DNA of 58,070 bases, taken from assembly GCF_900111585.1 (NCBI RefSeq), contig NZ_FOHI01000013.1, forward strand, positions 1 through 58,070. Direction: 5' to 3'. The position numbers were made by a program, and so were the translations under genes. This DNA comes from Nitrosospira multiformis. Lineage in GTDB: Bacteria; Pseudomonadota; Gammaproteobacteria; Burkholderiales; Nitrosomonadaceae. Shown here piece by piece: positions 1-9,100 of the stretch (its first letter is position 1; each line of letters starts with the position of its first letter). The notes under the pieces are model-generated. The model was not told the origin of the DNA. It was given only the letters and a program-made list of their open reading frames with translations, and did not search any database.

Positions 1-41
1 AACGCTAAAGCAGCTATCACTACCTTGGAAAGATTATTCAT
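1..41 (-). CDS. 5' end of an exported protein gene, cut by window edge
   Basis: Only the first 13-14 codons are inside the window. They read MNNLSKVVIAALA, a typical start of a signal peptide (polar and lysine start, then a hydrophobic run). A good ribosome binding site (AAGGAG) lies 9 bases before the ATG. The function cannot be told from this piece. Confidence 0.5.
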   Translation of the reverse strand, partial: MNNLSKVVIAALA

Positions 42-501
42 TGTTGTATCTCCTTATTATAATCACTGCGTTTTATTAGAAGTTGTTACGTTCGAGCCGC
101 TATAGGCCTTGCCCGTTTTCCATGTCTTTCAAGTCTGAAAAAGCACACTATAGCTTTATATTCTAAGCAAAATATGTGCCAATTATTGTTTTCTCGCCAA
201 AACACTAGCTTATGTGGCTAACCCTGTTTTCCAGGGGCGCGAGTGTAATAAATTTCGACAAATAGTGGGTATATCTGGTCATGCCGTGACCAAAGCAGAA
301 AGAACAAACTGCGGGCTTCCTTCAAAATCTCATATTTATCGTGCCATAAAACCGATGCGGAGATAGACGGCAAGCAGGAGATGTAGCCAGCCCCCCACAG
401 TTTCGCAAGATGGCTCCATTTAGTGACTGTTGCCAGGTTTACCGCCTGGATGGGGCGATGTTCGTGCGGCTCAACAAGGTCATCCGTGTTCAGCAAATAT
501 C

Positions 502-606
502 GAAAACTTGGCCAATATCGACTATATCGGGTCCGCGAATAACAATAGCAACATCCTGCCCGGCGCGCCGCGTATTTATCGCTTGACGGTGGTTGCCAAT
601 TTTTAG
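502..606 (+). pseudogene. C-terminal remnant of a TonB-dependent receptor
   Basis: An open frame with no start codon encodes a 34-residue tail beginning ENLANIDYIGSA and ending with a hydrophobic strand and terminal phenylalanine (LTVVANF). This resembles the last two beta-strands of TonB-dependent outer-membrane receptors, whose final residue is normally aromatic. The same frame can be followed a few codons upstream without recognisable receptor sequence, so only debris of an old gene seems to remain. The match is short, and the call rests on the strand pattern and the terminal F. Confidence 0.4.
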
Positions 607-641
607 ACTAATAAGCTCGACCAAATATTCCTCTCCCCAAC

Positions 642-665
642 CCCTCTCCCACAGGTGGGAGAGGG
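642..665. repeat. Perfect hairpin in C/T-rich intergenic repeat
   Basis: CCCTCTCCCAC and its reverse complement GTGGGAGAGGG flank a 2-base loop, inside the purine/pyrimidine-biased stretch 625-690. Repeats of this composition are scattered between genes in many proteobacteria and are often mis-annotated as protein. I see no coding evidence here. Confidence 0.5.
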
Positions 666-878
666 AGCGGGAAGAGAGGGAGTGGCAACCTGAATGGTGA
701 GGATAGGATGAAGGCGTCCAGATTCAGGACGCAGCTCCATCCGGGTTACCAGCATGAAACTGTTTGACTGCATCCTATTTCTTCCTCTCCCATGTTTCCT
801 CTCCGGAGCAGGAGGGGGATAAAGCAAAAAGATCAGAAGGGAAGAGAGATCAAAAAGTAGATTTAGGCCGATAAGAAT

Positions 879-1691
879 TTAAGCTACGCTGCCAGCACTT
901 CGGCGGCGCACGATCATACCTATCAGTCCCAACCCCGCGAGCAGCATGGCGTAGGACTCTGGCTCCGGTATTATGCTCGGGCTTCCGAGGGATGCGGTAG
1001 TATTGAAGCTGAGCGATCCGCTGCCGGGACCAGCGGCAAAGATGCCGAGAACCAGAGTTCCTGATTGCGAATCAGGAGAATTTTCGTAGTACGAACTCAG
1101 GGAAAACGACGCGTTGGAATTAGAATTAAAATTTCCGTTTTCGTTAGAGCCACTAAAATATGCGGAAGCATAGACCGAGGCTGAAGTGGAATTCCAATAA
1201 TCGAACGTTTCTCCCCCCATTATATTTAGGGTATAGGGTATCGTTACAGTAAGCACCCCGGGACCATCGAAAGAAAAATTTTCACTTCGACTTCCAGAGG
1301 ATGAAGCGCTTGGATTGTCCCAGTATGGATATCCGTTATCGCCTCCCATGGATTGTGCATTTGCCGAAAAATTTAGCGGCGAAGCTGATGCATTGGCAAA
1401 TGTGGTCGCTGTTGCCTGCGCATTTGCGGCTAAAGTAGATGTCCAGTCGTAGATCGACCTTGTATTGTATTCACTTCCCTCACCCGGAACGTACGCGGAT
1501 GAGCTTAAGCTGGTGTATTCGTCGGAAAACGTTACAGTAGGCACGTTGCCATCTACGCCTGTGACCGAAACCTGGAGTTGACTCCAGTCGAGTGAGGCAG
1601 CAGCTGTTCCATCTGCAGCGTACGCAGACTGAGCAAGTGCGAAACCGGTTGAGCAACTTATTAATATAAGACCGCATCTAATCGAGTTCAT
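879..1691 (-). CDS. PEP-CTERM sorting-domain exported protein
   Basis: This 270-residue protein has an N-terminal signal peptide (about residues 1-25, ending in SAYA) and a C-terminal PEP-CTERM signal: PEPESYAMLLAGLGLIG followed by a basic tail (MIVRRR). Proteins with this tail are exported and then processed by the exosortase EpsH/XrtA system, usually together with exopolysaccharide. The middle is rich in Ser, Asn, Gly and Tyr with no recognisable catalytic domain and looks like beta-strand structural sequence. It is transcribed alone. No exosortase is present in the window. The PEP-CTERM call is firm; the role is unknown. Confidence 0.9.
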   Translation of the reverse strand: MNSIRCGLILISCSTGFALAQSAYAADGTAAASLDWSQLQVSVTGVDGNVPTVTFSDEYTSLSSSAYVPGEGSEYNTRSIYDWTSTLAANAQATATTFANASASPLNFSANAQSMGGDNGYPYWDNPSASSSGSRSENFSFDGPGVLTVTIPYTLNIMGGETFDYWNSTSASVYASAYFSGSNENGNFNSNSNASFSLSSYYENSPDSQSGTLVLGIFAAGPGSGSLSFNTTASLGSPSIIPEPESYAMLLAGLGLIGMIVRRRSAGSVA

Positions 1692-1989
1692 GATAACCCC
1701 CTTGAATATGAAGAGACAGATGCGTCTGCATCTGCTTCAGCCGGATAGCTGAAGCAAAACTATAAGGGGCAGGTTCCCGATTTTTCCGTACAGTTGTGAA
1801 CTGACAAGAAGGCTAAATAGGCGTACGCTGATAGCCGCGTCTTTTGGGCTTTTAACCACCCTTTATTGCAAAAGACGAAGCGCCTGTTCACAGTGTACTT
1901 ATTCCTGAGCTTGAGCAAAGGCTCAGACGGCCGAGATAGTCAAGACAGGTGGATGGATTGTCGCAGGCACTTGTCTTATGGGAAACGCA

Positions 1990-2190
1990 CTAACAGCATC
2001 GCGTCACTTTGCCATTGCCACCATACCTTGCTTCCTGGCGCTCACGGAAGAATTCCTCGTATGACATGACGGGCCGGTCGGGATGCGCATGGTGCATGTG
2101 TGCGACGTAAGTGCTGTATTCGGGCATGCCTACCATCAGCCGCATGCCCTTCCCGAGATAACGCAATCCACTCACAATTCTGGTTAACAT
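1990..2190 (-). CDS. ybdD: YbdD/YjiX family small protein
   Basis: The 66-residue protein carries the family signature: [18 protein letters not shown], then [17 protein letters not shown] and a C-terminal CC. YbdD/YjiX proteins (DUF466) are about 65 residues long and are nearly always encoded directly after a CstA-type carbon-starvation transporter, which is true here: cstA ends 61 bases upstream on the same strand. A strong AGGAGG site precedes the ATG by 9 bases. It is presumably co-transcribed with cstA; in enterobacteria the partner protein is needed for full transporter activity. Confidence 0.92.
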   Translation of the reverse strand: MLTRIVSGLRYLGKGMRLMVGMPEYSTYVAHMHHAHPDRPVMSYEEFFRERQEARYGGNGKVTRCC

Positions 2191-2251
2191 CGTTTGCCCC
2201 TCCTGGATAATTTTTCCGAAATTTTCCCGAAATCACCTTCACGTTCTATCA

Positions 2252-4324
2252 TTACGTCCTCGATACGACTTCAACCGGCAATAACTCGAATGGCGCTTCC
2301 CTGGCGGTAGGAGTGCCGAGCGCGCGAGCGCGCAAGGCCGTGCGGATGCCGAATGCCAGCATGCTGATGAGCACCAGCATGAACAATGCCGCCAACGACG
2401 CGTTGATGTAATCGTTGAAAATCACTTGCTGCATCTGCCCGATGGATTTGGCTGGCGCAAGCACCGTGCCTTCCGTGACGGCTTCCTTGTATTTGTTTGC
2501 ATGCGCCAGAAAACCGATGCGTGGATTGGCATCGAATATCTTCTGCCAGGCGGCGGTTAGGGTGCAGACAAAAACCCAGATGGCAGGAAGAATTGTCACC
2601 CACGCGAAACGATCCTGCTTCATCTTGAACAGGACACAACTGCACAATACCAAGGCAATGCCTGCCAGCATCTGGTTGGAGATGCCAAATAGCGGCCACA
2701 GGGTATTGATGCCACCCAGAGGATCAACCACTCCTTGATAGAGAAAGTAACCCCAACCCGCAACACAGACAGAAGTGGCAATCAGATTGGCGGTTATGGA
2801 ATCGGTGCGCTTCATGAAAGGAATGAATGAGCCCAGCAGATCCTGCAGCATGAAGCGTCCGGCGCGGGTACCCGCATCGACCGCGGTGAGGATGAAAAGC
2901 GCCTCGAACAGAATGGCGAAGTGGTACCAGAAGGCCATCATCGTCTGCCCGCCCAGCACATCGGAGAGAATTTGCGCCATACCCACCGCCAGGGTGGGCG
3001 CGCCGCCAGTGCGGGAAATGACGGTATGCTCCCCCACATCCCGTGCCGTTTGCGTGATCATCTCGGGCGTGACATGGAAACCCCATTGAGATATGGTTTG
3101 GGCTGCCGATTCCGCTGTGGTTCCGATGATTGCTGACGGGCTGTTCATGGCGAAGTAAACCCCAGGCTCGATGGTGGAGGCGGCGACCAGCGCCATGATG
3201 GCGACAAACGATTCCATCAGCATGGCGCCATACCCAATGAAGCGGGCATCGCGCTCATTGCGGATCATCTTGGGCGTGGTCCCGGAGGATATGAGGGAAT
3301 GAAAGCCGGATATTGCTCCGCACGCTACCGTAATGAACAGGAAGGGAAACAGACTGCCTGACCAGACCGGCCCGGAGCCGTCCACGAACTGTGTCAATGC
3401 CGGCATCTTCAGCTCTGGTGAGATGATGAGGACGCCGATTGCCAAACTGACTACGGTACCAATTTTGAGGAATGTCGAGAGATAATCACGCGGCGCCAGC
3501 AACAGCCATACCGGCATCACGGAGGCAATGAATCCGTAGCCGATCAGAAGCCATGTGAGCTGCTCCCCTGTCAGCGTGAACAGCGCGGCGAGCGAGGGAA
3601 TCTCCTGCACATACTGGCCGCCGACAATCGAGAGTATCAACAGCACAAAGCCGATCAGTGACACTTCGACAATGGAACCGGGGCGTATGTAGCGTGCATA
3701 AACTCCCATGAAGAGCGCAATGGGAATGGTGGCGGCGACGGTAAAGGTTCCCCAGGGCGATTCCGCCAGCGCCTTGACCACGATCAGGGCGAGCACCGCA
3801 AGGAGAACCAGCATGATAAAGAATGTGCCGAAGAGAGCGATCATGCCCGGCAACTGCCCCATCTCGGACTTGATGAGATCGCCGAGCGAGCGACCATCGC
3901 GCCGGGTGGAAATGAACAGCACGATGAAGTCCTGCACTGCGCCGGCGAGCACCACGCCTGCGAGGAGCCAGAGCATGCTGGGCAGATAGCCCATCTGCGC
4001 AGCCAATATCGGTCCGACCAGAGGGCCAGCACCGGCAATGGCGGCGAAATGATGGCCGAACAGCACGTATTTGTTGGTTGGCACATAATCCAGCCCGTCG
4101 TTGTGCTTATAAGCCGGTGTCATGCGAGTGGGGTCGAGCCCGAGCACTTTACTGGCGATGAACCGGCTGTAGAAGCGGTAGCCGATAGTGAAGACACAGA
4201 CTGTCGCGACGACGATCCAGAGGGCGCCGACCGGTTCGCCACGATTCAGGGCGACGACTGCCAACGCGAACGCACCAGTGGCGGCAAATGCAAACCAGCC
4301 GAATTTGCGGATAAAAGTATTCAT
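2252..4324 (-). CDS. cstA: Carbon starvation protein A (CstA/BtsT-type pyruvate/peptide transporter)
   Basis: This 690-residue inner-membrane protein has many hydrophobic segments spread over the whole length, starting at residues 10-27 and 33-53. It has the CstA block GHHFAAIAGAGPLVGPILAAQ near residue 90, followed by a conserved stretch around VQDFIVLFISTRRDGRSLG. Full length fits the family (about 690-720). Known members import pyruvate or peptides, using an ion gradient. It is the first gene of a cstA-ybdD pair. In a presumed autotroph such a transporter would scavenge organic carbon; that is inference. Confidence 0.95.
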   Translation of the reverse strand: MNTFIRKFGWFAFAATGAFALAVVALNRGEPVGALWIVVATVCVFTIGYRFYSRFIASKVLGLDPTRMTPAYKHNDGLDYVPTNKYVLFGHHFAAIAGAGPLVGPILAAQMGYLPSMLWLLAGVVLAGAVQDFIVLFISTRRDGRSLGDLIKSEMGQLPGMIALFGTFFIMLVLLAVLALIVVKALAESPWGTFTVAATIPIALFMGVYARYIRPGSIVEVSLIGFVLLILSIVGGQYVQEIPSLAALFTLTGEQLTWLLIGYGFIASVMPVWLLLAPRDYLSTFLKIGTVVSLAIGVLIISPELKMPALTQFVDGSGPVWSGSLFPFLFITVACGAISGFHSLISSGTTPKMIRNERDARFIGYGAMLMESFVAIMALVAASTIEPGVYFAMNSPSAIIGTTAESAAQTISQWGFHVTPEMITQTARDVGEHTVISRTGGAPTLAVGMAQILSDVLGGQTMMAFWYHFAILFEALFILTAVDAGTRAGRFMLQDLLGSFIPFMKRTDSITANLIATSVCVAGWGYFLYQGVVDPLGGINTLWPLFGISNQMLAGIALVLCSCVLFKMKQDRFAWVTILPAIWVFVCTLTAAWQKIFDANPRIGFLAHANKYKEAVTEGTVLAPAKSIGQMQQVIFNDYINASLAALFMLVLISMLAFGIRTALRARALGTPTAREAPFELLPVEVVSRT

Positions 4325-4477
4325 TTTTTTCCCGATTTCCGAATCCTGAGTGAAGAAATTGAAGCTGATACCGCGCTATGCATTTCCCGAGATCGCGATC
4401 TGCTCGAAGAATGGGGGTTTACGCGCAGGTTGGAACCCTATCCTGGAATGTCCATAGGAAACTAAAACAATATCGGG

Positions 4478-5044
4478 CTAGCGGAATGGACGACTCAGAA
4501 AAGGGGAACCGGCAAGTCCGAAGCGCCAGGGGACATCCTTTGCTTTGGAAATCCCTATACGAGGGCCTGTTACAACTGGAACAGGATCAAGGGGAGGGGT
4601 AAGCTGAAACGGAGGAGTATCGATGGGCATTCCGCTATGCTCGTGTGTGATGCCCAGCGCCTGGCATACCCGGCCGGGGCCGGAACACAGAAGTCTCTCA
4701 TCGCTCAGCCCTCGCCGCTTACGCATGATATCCAGGCCGGCAAGCGGTTCGAGCGCGCGAATCAATACGCCAGCTCCATGTCCTGCGGGACGGCAGACAA
4801 AATTCAGACACCAGTGAATGCCATACGAGCGATAGATGTAGGCATGGCAGGGAGGACCGAACATCACCTGGTTACGCCTGGTAGGACCCGAAAAGCTGTG
4901 CGAGGCGGGATCATCGTGATCATACGCTTCTGTCTCTACGATCCGTCCGCCAACTCCGTTTATAAGCAAGGTGGCGCCTATGAGGGAGCGCGCAACGTCA
5001 ACGGAAGAGGTTGAAAAATCGATAGATGGCTGAATCATGCTCAT
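4478..5044 (-). CDS. mpg: 3-methyladenine DNA glycosylase (AAG/MPG family)
   Basis: The 188-residue protein matches the AAG fold family, which flips out and excises alkylated purines (3-methyladenine, hypoxanthine) for base-excision repair. Visible motifs are [27 protein letters not shown] (with the catalytic-region Glu and the base-contacting His), [19 protein letters not shown] and CLNFVC, and late in the protein [18 protein letters not shown]. Length is normal for bacterial members. It stands alone between cstA and a divergent transporter gene. Two further DNA glycosylases occur in this window. Confidence 0.93.
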   Translation of the reverse strand: MSMIQPSIDFSTSSVDVARSLIGATLLINGVGGRIVETEAYDHDDPASHSFSGPTRRNQVMFGPPCHAYIYRSYGIHWCLNFVCRPAGHGAGVLIRALEPLAGLDIMRKRRGLSDERLLCSGPGRVCQALGITHEHSGMPIDTPPFQLTPPLDPVPVVTGPRIGISKAKDVPWRFGLAGSPFLSRPFR

Positions 5045-5228
5045 GGCACAGATTTTATACAGAGCGCCTCAAAAAACCAACTGCCTGCGCCTTGCAGTGA
5101 CTTGCTATGCCGGGCCTTACCCTATATGGCTGTTTGCTGCTTTATTCTGCTGCTTCATTCAATAAGCAGATAGGATATTTATCCTGCCAGGTTTTCGGTA
5201 GACCTTTTGAAGATTAAACTTAAACTGA

Positions 5229-6164
5229 ATGTTGATTGACGAAACTTCAAGAAAGAAAAGGGAGGGGGAAATACCCGCGTCCGTGCTCATGATTGCCGCA
5301 ACCTTGCTTTTTGCCACCATGAGCATGTGTGTCAAACTTGCTTCGGCAGAATATGGTACGGGTGAAATGGTGTTTTATCGAGGCCTCATTGGAGCAATGA
5401 TCGTGTCTATGCTAGCGCGAAGGCGTGGCATCACGCTTCGCACCTCCGTTCCGGCGTTGCATTTGTGGCGAAGTCTGACGGGTGTGTGCGCACTGGGGCT
5501 CTGGTTTTACGCCATAGAAGCGTTGCCACTTTCTACCGCCGTAACACTGAATTATACGGCTCCCATCTGGATGGCTGTCCTGCTCATCGGCGGCTCAGTT
5601 TTTCTGAAGCGGGGACGAGCCGATACGCGGCTGATCGGTCCAGTTTTTGCCGGGTTCGCGGGCGCCATCTGTATTCTTCGGCCTGCGATCCAGAATGATC
5701 AGACATGGGGGGGAGTCGTAGGCCTGTTCTCCGGCCTGCTCACGGCAATGGCATACCTCCAGGTGGCTGCACTCGGCAGAGCAGGTGAGCCGGATACGCG
5801 CGTCGTATTTTTTTTCTCCATTGCCAGCATGGGAGGGGGAGCCCTGGTAACATTCCTTGGGGATGGATGGCATGCTCACACGCTGCATGGCTTGGGGTTG
5901 CTGCTGGCCGTGGGCTTGCTTGCGACATTGGCGCAGTTACTGCTTACCCGCGCCTATGCCATCGGAAAACTGCTCGTCAATGGCAGCCTTCAATACCTCG
6001 GCATTGCCTGGTCCTACCTGTATGGGGTATTGCTATTCGGCGACCGGATTACCGGCGTGTCACTGCTTGGGATGGGACTGATCGCGCTGGCGGGAATTGC
6101 GGCCACAGCATTACGTGAACCCCTTGCTTCTCCTGGCGAAATGGAAACGCCAGAAAGACTTTGA
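5229..6164 (+). CDS. EamA/DMT-superfamily transporter
   Basis: The 311-residue integral membrane protein has about ten hydrophobic segments arranged as two EamA repeats. The first contains LIAATLLFATMSMCVK-like and FYRGLIGAMIVSML segments and ALPLSTAVTLNYTAPIW; the second contains YAIGKLLVNGSLQYLGIAWSY. This places it in the drug/metabolite transporter superfamily, whose members export amino acids, nucleotides or other metabolites. The substrate cannot be predicted. The ATG at 5229 has only a weak ribosome binding site, but the first segment starts soon after. It is transcribed alone. Confidence 0.88.
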   Translation: MLIDETSRKKREGEIPASVLMIAATLLFATMSMCVKLASAEYGTGEMVFYRGLIGAMIVSMLARRRGITLRTSVPALHLWRSLTGVCALGLWFYAIEALPLSTAVTLNYTAPIWMAVLLIGGSVFLKRGRADTRLIGPVFAGFAGAICILRPAIQNDQTWGGVVGLFSGLLTAMAYLQVAALGRAGEPDTRVVFFFSIASMGGGALVTFLGDGWHAHTLHGLGLLLAVGLLATLAQLLLTRAYAIGKLLVNGSLQYLGIAWSYLYGVLLFGDRITGVSLLGMGLIALAGIAATALREPLASPGEMETPERL

Positions 6165-6287
6165 AACGGATATTGAAAGGGATTCTGAATGGGCAGGCAG
6201 ACTCATGGACGGGGGCACTGCCAAGGATGGGGCTGAAAGAAGGAGTTGCCGCGGTAAACGTTCAATAACCGCGGCAACATTCCTCGA

Positions 6288-6668
6288 TCAGTTCGGTCCG
6301 ATCGGTCCACCTTGTTCATACTTCGGATCCTTCAGAGGTCTTCCCTCTTTGTCCACGGGGAAGTTCGGGACATGGCCTTCCGGACTGGGTGAGCGTGGAT
6401 CCTTGGCGCGATCCACTCTTTTCTCCTGGTCTACATAACCTGAATCCATCGGTTCTTCAAGGGTGTCGTATGGAGCCGGCCCTCCGGTAGGTCCTTTTTG
6501 CGAACCTTGTCCGGTGTAACCGCTTTGACCACCAGAACTTCCTTGGCCAGAACTCGCCCCGGTACCTTGTTGAGCATACGCCACACCTGCAATGCTGAAA
6601 ACCACTGCGCCCGTCAGCGCCAATATCGACGCCAGTCCTCGGTTAATTGATGTCGAAGATGATTTCAT
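6288..6668 (-). CDS. Small exported Gly/Ser/Gln-rich protein
   Basis: The start at 6668 is chosen because AAGAAGGA lies 6 bases upstream and because a clear signal peptide follows (MKSSSTSINRGL, then a hydrophobic run ending AGVAYA). The mature protein of about 95 residues begins with a Gln-, Gly- and Ser-rich low-complexity stretch and ends in a polar tail rich in Pro, Asp and Lys. There are no cysteines or known domain. It is probably periplasmic or secreted; the function is unknown. Confidence 0.7.
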   Translation of the reverse strand: MKSSSTSINRGLASILALTGAVVFSIAGVAYAQQGTGASSGQGSSGGQSGYTGQGSQKGPTGGPAPYDTLEEPMDSGYVDQEKRVDRAKDPRSPSPEGHVPNFPVDKEGRPLKDPKYEQGGPIGPN

Positions 6669-6714
6669 AGTTATTCCTTCTTGTCGATCCAGCGATATTG
6701 CTGTGTCTGAAAGA

Positions 6715-6924
6715 TTACGTAGCACGCACTCGCAGGTCAGTGCGGTAACACACGAAGCTGCCCTTTGGGGTGCAATCCGGTTTCGGATCCATCCCTGGAG
6801 GGAGATATATTACCTCGCTATTATTAAAAGCCCTGCGCAAATACTGCAATACTGCATCAGCTTCGAAAAAGACGAGCGCGGTGGCCAGTCCCGGTGATTT
6901 TGTTAATAATGTCGAATTTCTCAT
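6715..6924 (-). CDS. Small hypothetical protein
   Basis: The 69-residue frame starts at the second of two ATGs, which sits 6 bases after an AAGAGG site; an ATG at 6930 abuts the site and is less likely. The product (MRNSTLLTKSPGLATALV...) contains a short Pro-rich centre (YLPPGMDPKPD) and two cysteines. No domain is recognised. The support is the ribosome binding site and position just upstream of, and co-directional with, the small exported protein gene. Confidence 0.4.
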   Translation of the reverse strand: MRNSTLLTKSPGLATALVFFEADAVLQYLRRAFNNSEVIYLPPGMDPKPDCTPKGSFVCYRTDLRVRAT

Positions 6925-7068
6925 GGTCATCCTCTTGTTAAAGTAGCAAAATTGCGGTAATTCAGATAAGGTCTTCTTCGTAATTGTTCAGTACGTTCTC
7001 ACGCGCATACTGATGGGTGCGGCTGGGTCGGCTCCAGGCTTATCCATGCCATTACAGTTTTCAGCCCA

Positions 7069-8358
7069 TTGACAGCAAATACCATTCCTCAATATTGCCT
7101 CCTGATTGTCCTGATGAGCGCCCCCGCTGCCTGGGCGCAGGCGCTTATTCTCGATACAACGGATAGTCCCAAAATCAAAAGCCAGGATGGCAATTTTGAA
7201 ATGGTTTTCGGCGCACGGGCTCATCTCGATGTACATGCCTTCGATAACGATAAAGCCCATTCCTCCTATCCACCGTTCGGGAGCCAGATACCCGGCAGCT
7301 TTCCCGATAGCGGCTTTAACTTCCGGCGGGGGTATACGGACGTAACAGGTAAGATCTATGATCTGGGTTTCAAATTCCAGAACGACTTTGCCGCCGGCAC
7401 TTTTCCCGGCAGTCTGCGGGAGGCCTGGGTTTCGGCAAAGCTTGGCCCGGGTTTGTTGACGGTCGGACAGTTCAAGGCTTATCGTGGCATGGAGGAATTG
7501 ACAAGTTCAAATGAAGTTACCATGATGGAGCGTCCTTCGACTTCATCCACGGGCATTTACAGCGGACGGCAATGGCTGATGGGGGTGGGTTACAAGGGAA
7601 TCTTCCGCGAGCAGATCGGTTACGCTGCGGATATCATGAGTTTGACGCATACCGGTATGCCCATTTCAGGCTCGAGCTATGGAGGGCGCTTGTTCTGGGT
7701 ACCATTTGCGAACGAAGGTAACATTCTTCACTTCGGATTCTCCTATAGTTTGGATACCTCCAGTAGCGAGTCCCTTGCAGCAAAGTTTGTGGATATTTAC
7801 GGCGGCCGTCGCGGAATTACTAAATCTCTCGGGGTTGCTGGCAAAAGTTCGGGTTTATCCGGCCATAGCAGCCAATCGACCTTTGGCCTGGAGGCCGCGT
7901 ATGCGCTCGGGCCGGTGACCTTGCAGGGGGAGTACGTGAATTCGACGCTCGACGATACGCATCTTGTATCAGGCAAGCAAAAAGATTCGACGATACAATC
8001 CTATTACGTGCAGGGGAGCTGGTTTGTGACCGGCGAGAAAACCGTTTACCGGAAAGAGCGCGGGGCTTTGGGCAAACCAAAGCCCAAAGGAAAATGGGGC
8101 GCTCTCGAACTTGCCATACGCTACGATTTCGCTGAAAACCTGGCTCAGAGCCTGATCGCTGACCCCTGTGGCACCGGAACTTCGAAATGCCAGGTAGAGG
8201 TCATTACATTGGGCGCCAACTGGTATGTTCGCCAGGGTTTGCGCTTCATGCTCAATTATTATCTGACGGAAGCCTCAATCGGGAACAGCGGTCCGGGCAC
8301 ACCCAACCGGAAGGACAGTCCGTCCGTAATTTCATTTCGTACGCAGTTGAGTTTTTGA
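7069..8358 (+). CDS. Outer-membrane porin, phosphate-selective (OprO/OprP) type
   Basis: The 429-residue protein starts at a TTG (no in-frame ATG or GTG precedes the signal peptide, which ends SAPAAWA). The rest has the alternating pattern of a beta-barrel. Family features are SGFNFRRGYTDVTGKIYD, FKFQNDF, REAWVSAKLGPGLLTVGQFK, and a C-terminal strand ending in phenylalanine (VISFRTQLSF), needed for barrel assembly. Members are trimeric anion or phosphate channels; substrate preference here is not known. It is monocistronic. The TTG start without a clear ribosome binding site makes the exact start the weak point. Confidence 0.85.
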   Translation: MTANTIPQYCLLIVLMSAPAAWAQALILDTTDSPKIKSQDGNFEMVFGARAHLDVHAFDNDKAHSSYPPFGSQIPGSFPDSGFNFRRGYTDVTGKIYDLGFKFQNDFAAGTFPGSLREAWVSAKLGPGLLTVGQFKAYRGMEELTSSNEVTMMERPSTSSTGIYSGRQWLMGVGYKGIFREQIGYAADIMSLTHTGMPISGSSYGGRLFWVPFANEGNILHFGFSYSLDTSSSESLAAKFVDIYGGRRGITKSLGVAGKSSGLSGHSSQSTFGLEAAYALGPVTLQGEYVNSTLDDTHLVSGKQKDSTIQSYYVQGSWFVTGEKTVYRKERGALGKPKPKGKWGALELAIRYDFAENLAQSLIADPCGTGTSKCQVEVITLGANWYVRQGLRFMLNYYLTEASIGNSGPGTPNRKDSPSVISFRTQLSF

Positions 8359-8515
8359 CCAGCAGAAGTTTTGAGTCGGGGCTCGCGGCTTCGAACGAGC
8401 ATACTGCCGGAGCCCTGTAAATCTTCACGAGGCTTGTCCGGGGGATGAACCCTCTACATTCCTTGCCAGCCTCGCTGGAGCGCGATGGAGCGCCTAAGGG
8501 GCCTACATGGGGGGT

Positions 8516-9082
8516 CTACATGCGCTCGATATATTCACCGCTATCGGTATTGACCTTGATTCTTTCCCCCTGCAGGACGAATGGCGGGACCATGACTACC
8601 AGTCCCGTTTCCGTCGTGGCCGGTTTGTAGGAACTGGTGGCGGTGGCGCCTTTCAGGTTGGGTTCGGTGTCGGTGATGGTGAGCACCACGCTGGCAGGAA
8701 GTTGCACGCCGATCGCCCGATCGTTGTGGAAGTTGACTTGGATATCCGTATTCGGCAGCAGATACTCGTACTGGCCTTCGAGGAAATCACGCGACAAGCT
8801 CAACTGCTCATAGTTTTCCTTATCCATGAAGATATAATTGTCGCCTTCCTGGTAGAGAAAGGTCATTTCCCGCGGCTCGACGAAAGCACGCTCCACCTTG
8901 TCCTCGGTTCGGATACGCTGGTTGGTCTTTGTACCTGCTTCGATATCTTTCATTTCCACCTGCATGAAAGCCCCGCCGCGGCCGCCAACATGGACGTGGT
9001 AACATTTCAGTACGCGCCAGATTCGCTTGTCCCATTCAATCAGATTACCGACGCGAATTTCGGTAGCAAGAACTTTAGCCAT
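8516..9082 (-). CDS. efp: Translation elongation factor P with arginine at the tip loop
   Basis: The 188-residue protein covers the three EF-P domains: KOW-like N-domain (MAKVLATEIRVGNLIEW), OB domain and C-terminal OB domain (YKPATTETGLVVMVPPFV, ending TDSGEYIERM). EF-P rescues ribosomes stalled on consecutive prolines. The start at 9082 gives the normal length and has AAGGAAA upstream. The loop that carries the modified residue reads GGRGGAF, so Arg35 stands where E. coli has Lys34, as in EF-Ps that are rhamnosylated by EarP. No modification enzyme (EarP, EpmA) is in the window. It is divergent from the uracil-DNA glycosylase gene with a very short gap. Confidence 0.95.
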   Translation of the reverse strand: MAKVLATEIRVGNLIEWDKRIWRVLKCYHVHVGGRGGAFMQVEMKDIEAGTKTNQRIRTEDKVERAFVEPREMTFLYQEGDNYIFMDKENYEQLSLSRDFLEGQYEYLLPNTDIQVNFHNDRAIGVQLPASVVLTITDTEPNLKGATATSSYKPATTETGLVVMVPPFVLQGERIKVNTDSGEYIERM

Positions 9083-9100
9083 ATTTTTTGGTGATTTCCT

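Noticed and set aside
218-496. 92-codon frame on the minus strand
   Set aside because: No ribosome binding site, odd composition and no known family; it overlaps receptor debris on the other strand.
603-827. 74-codon frame
   Set aside because: Coded by the C/T-rich hairpin repeat, a usual false gene.
2271-4465. Frames of 70-142 codons over cstA
   Set aside because: Shadows of a well-supported gene on other frames.
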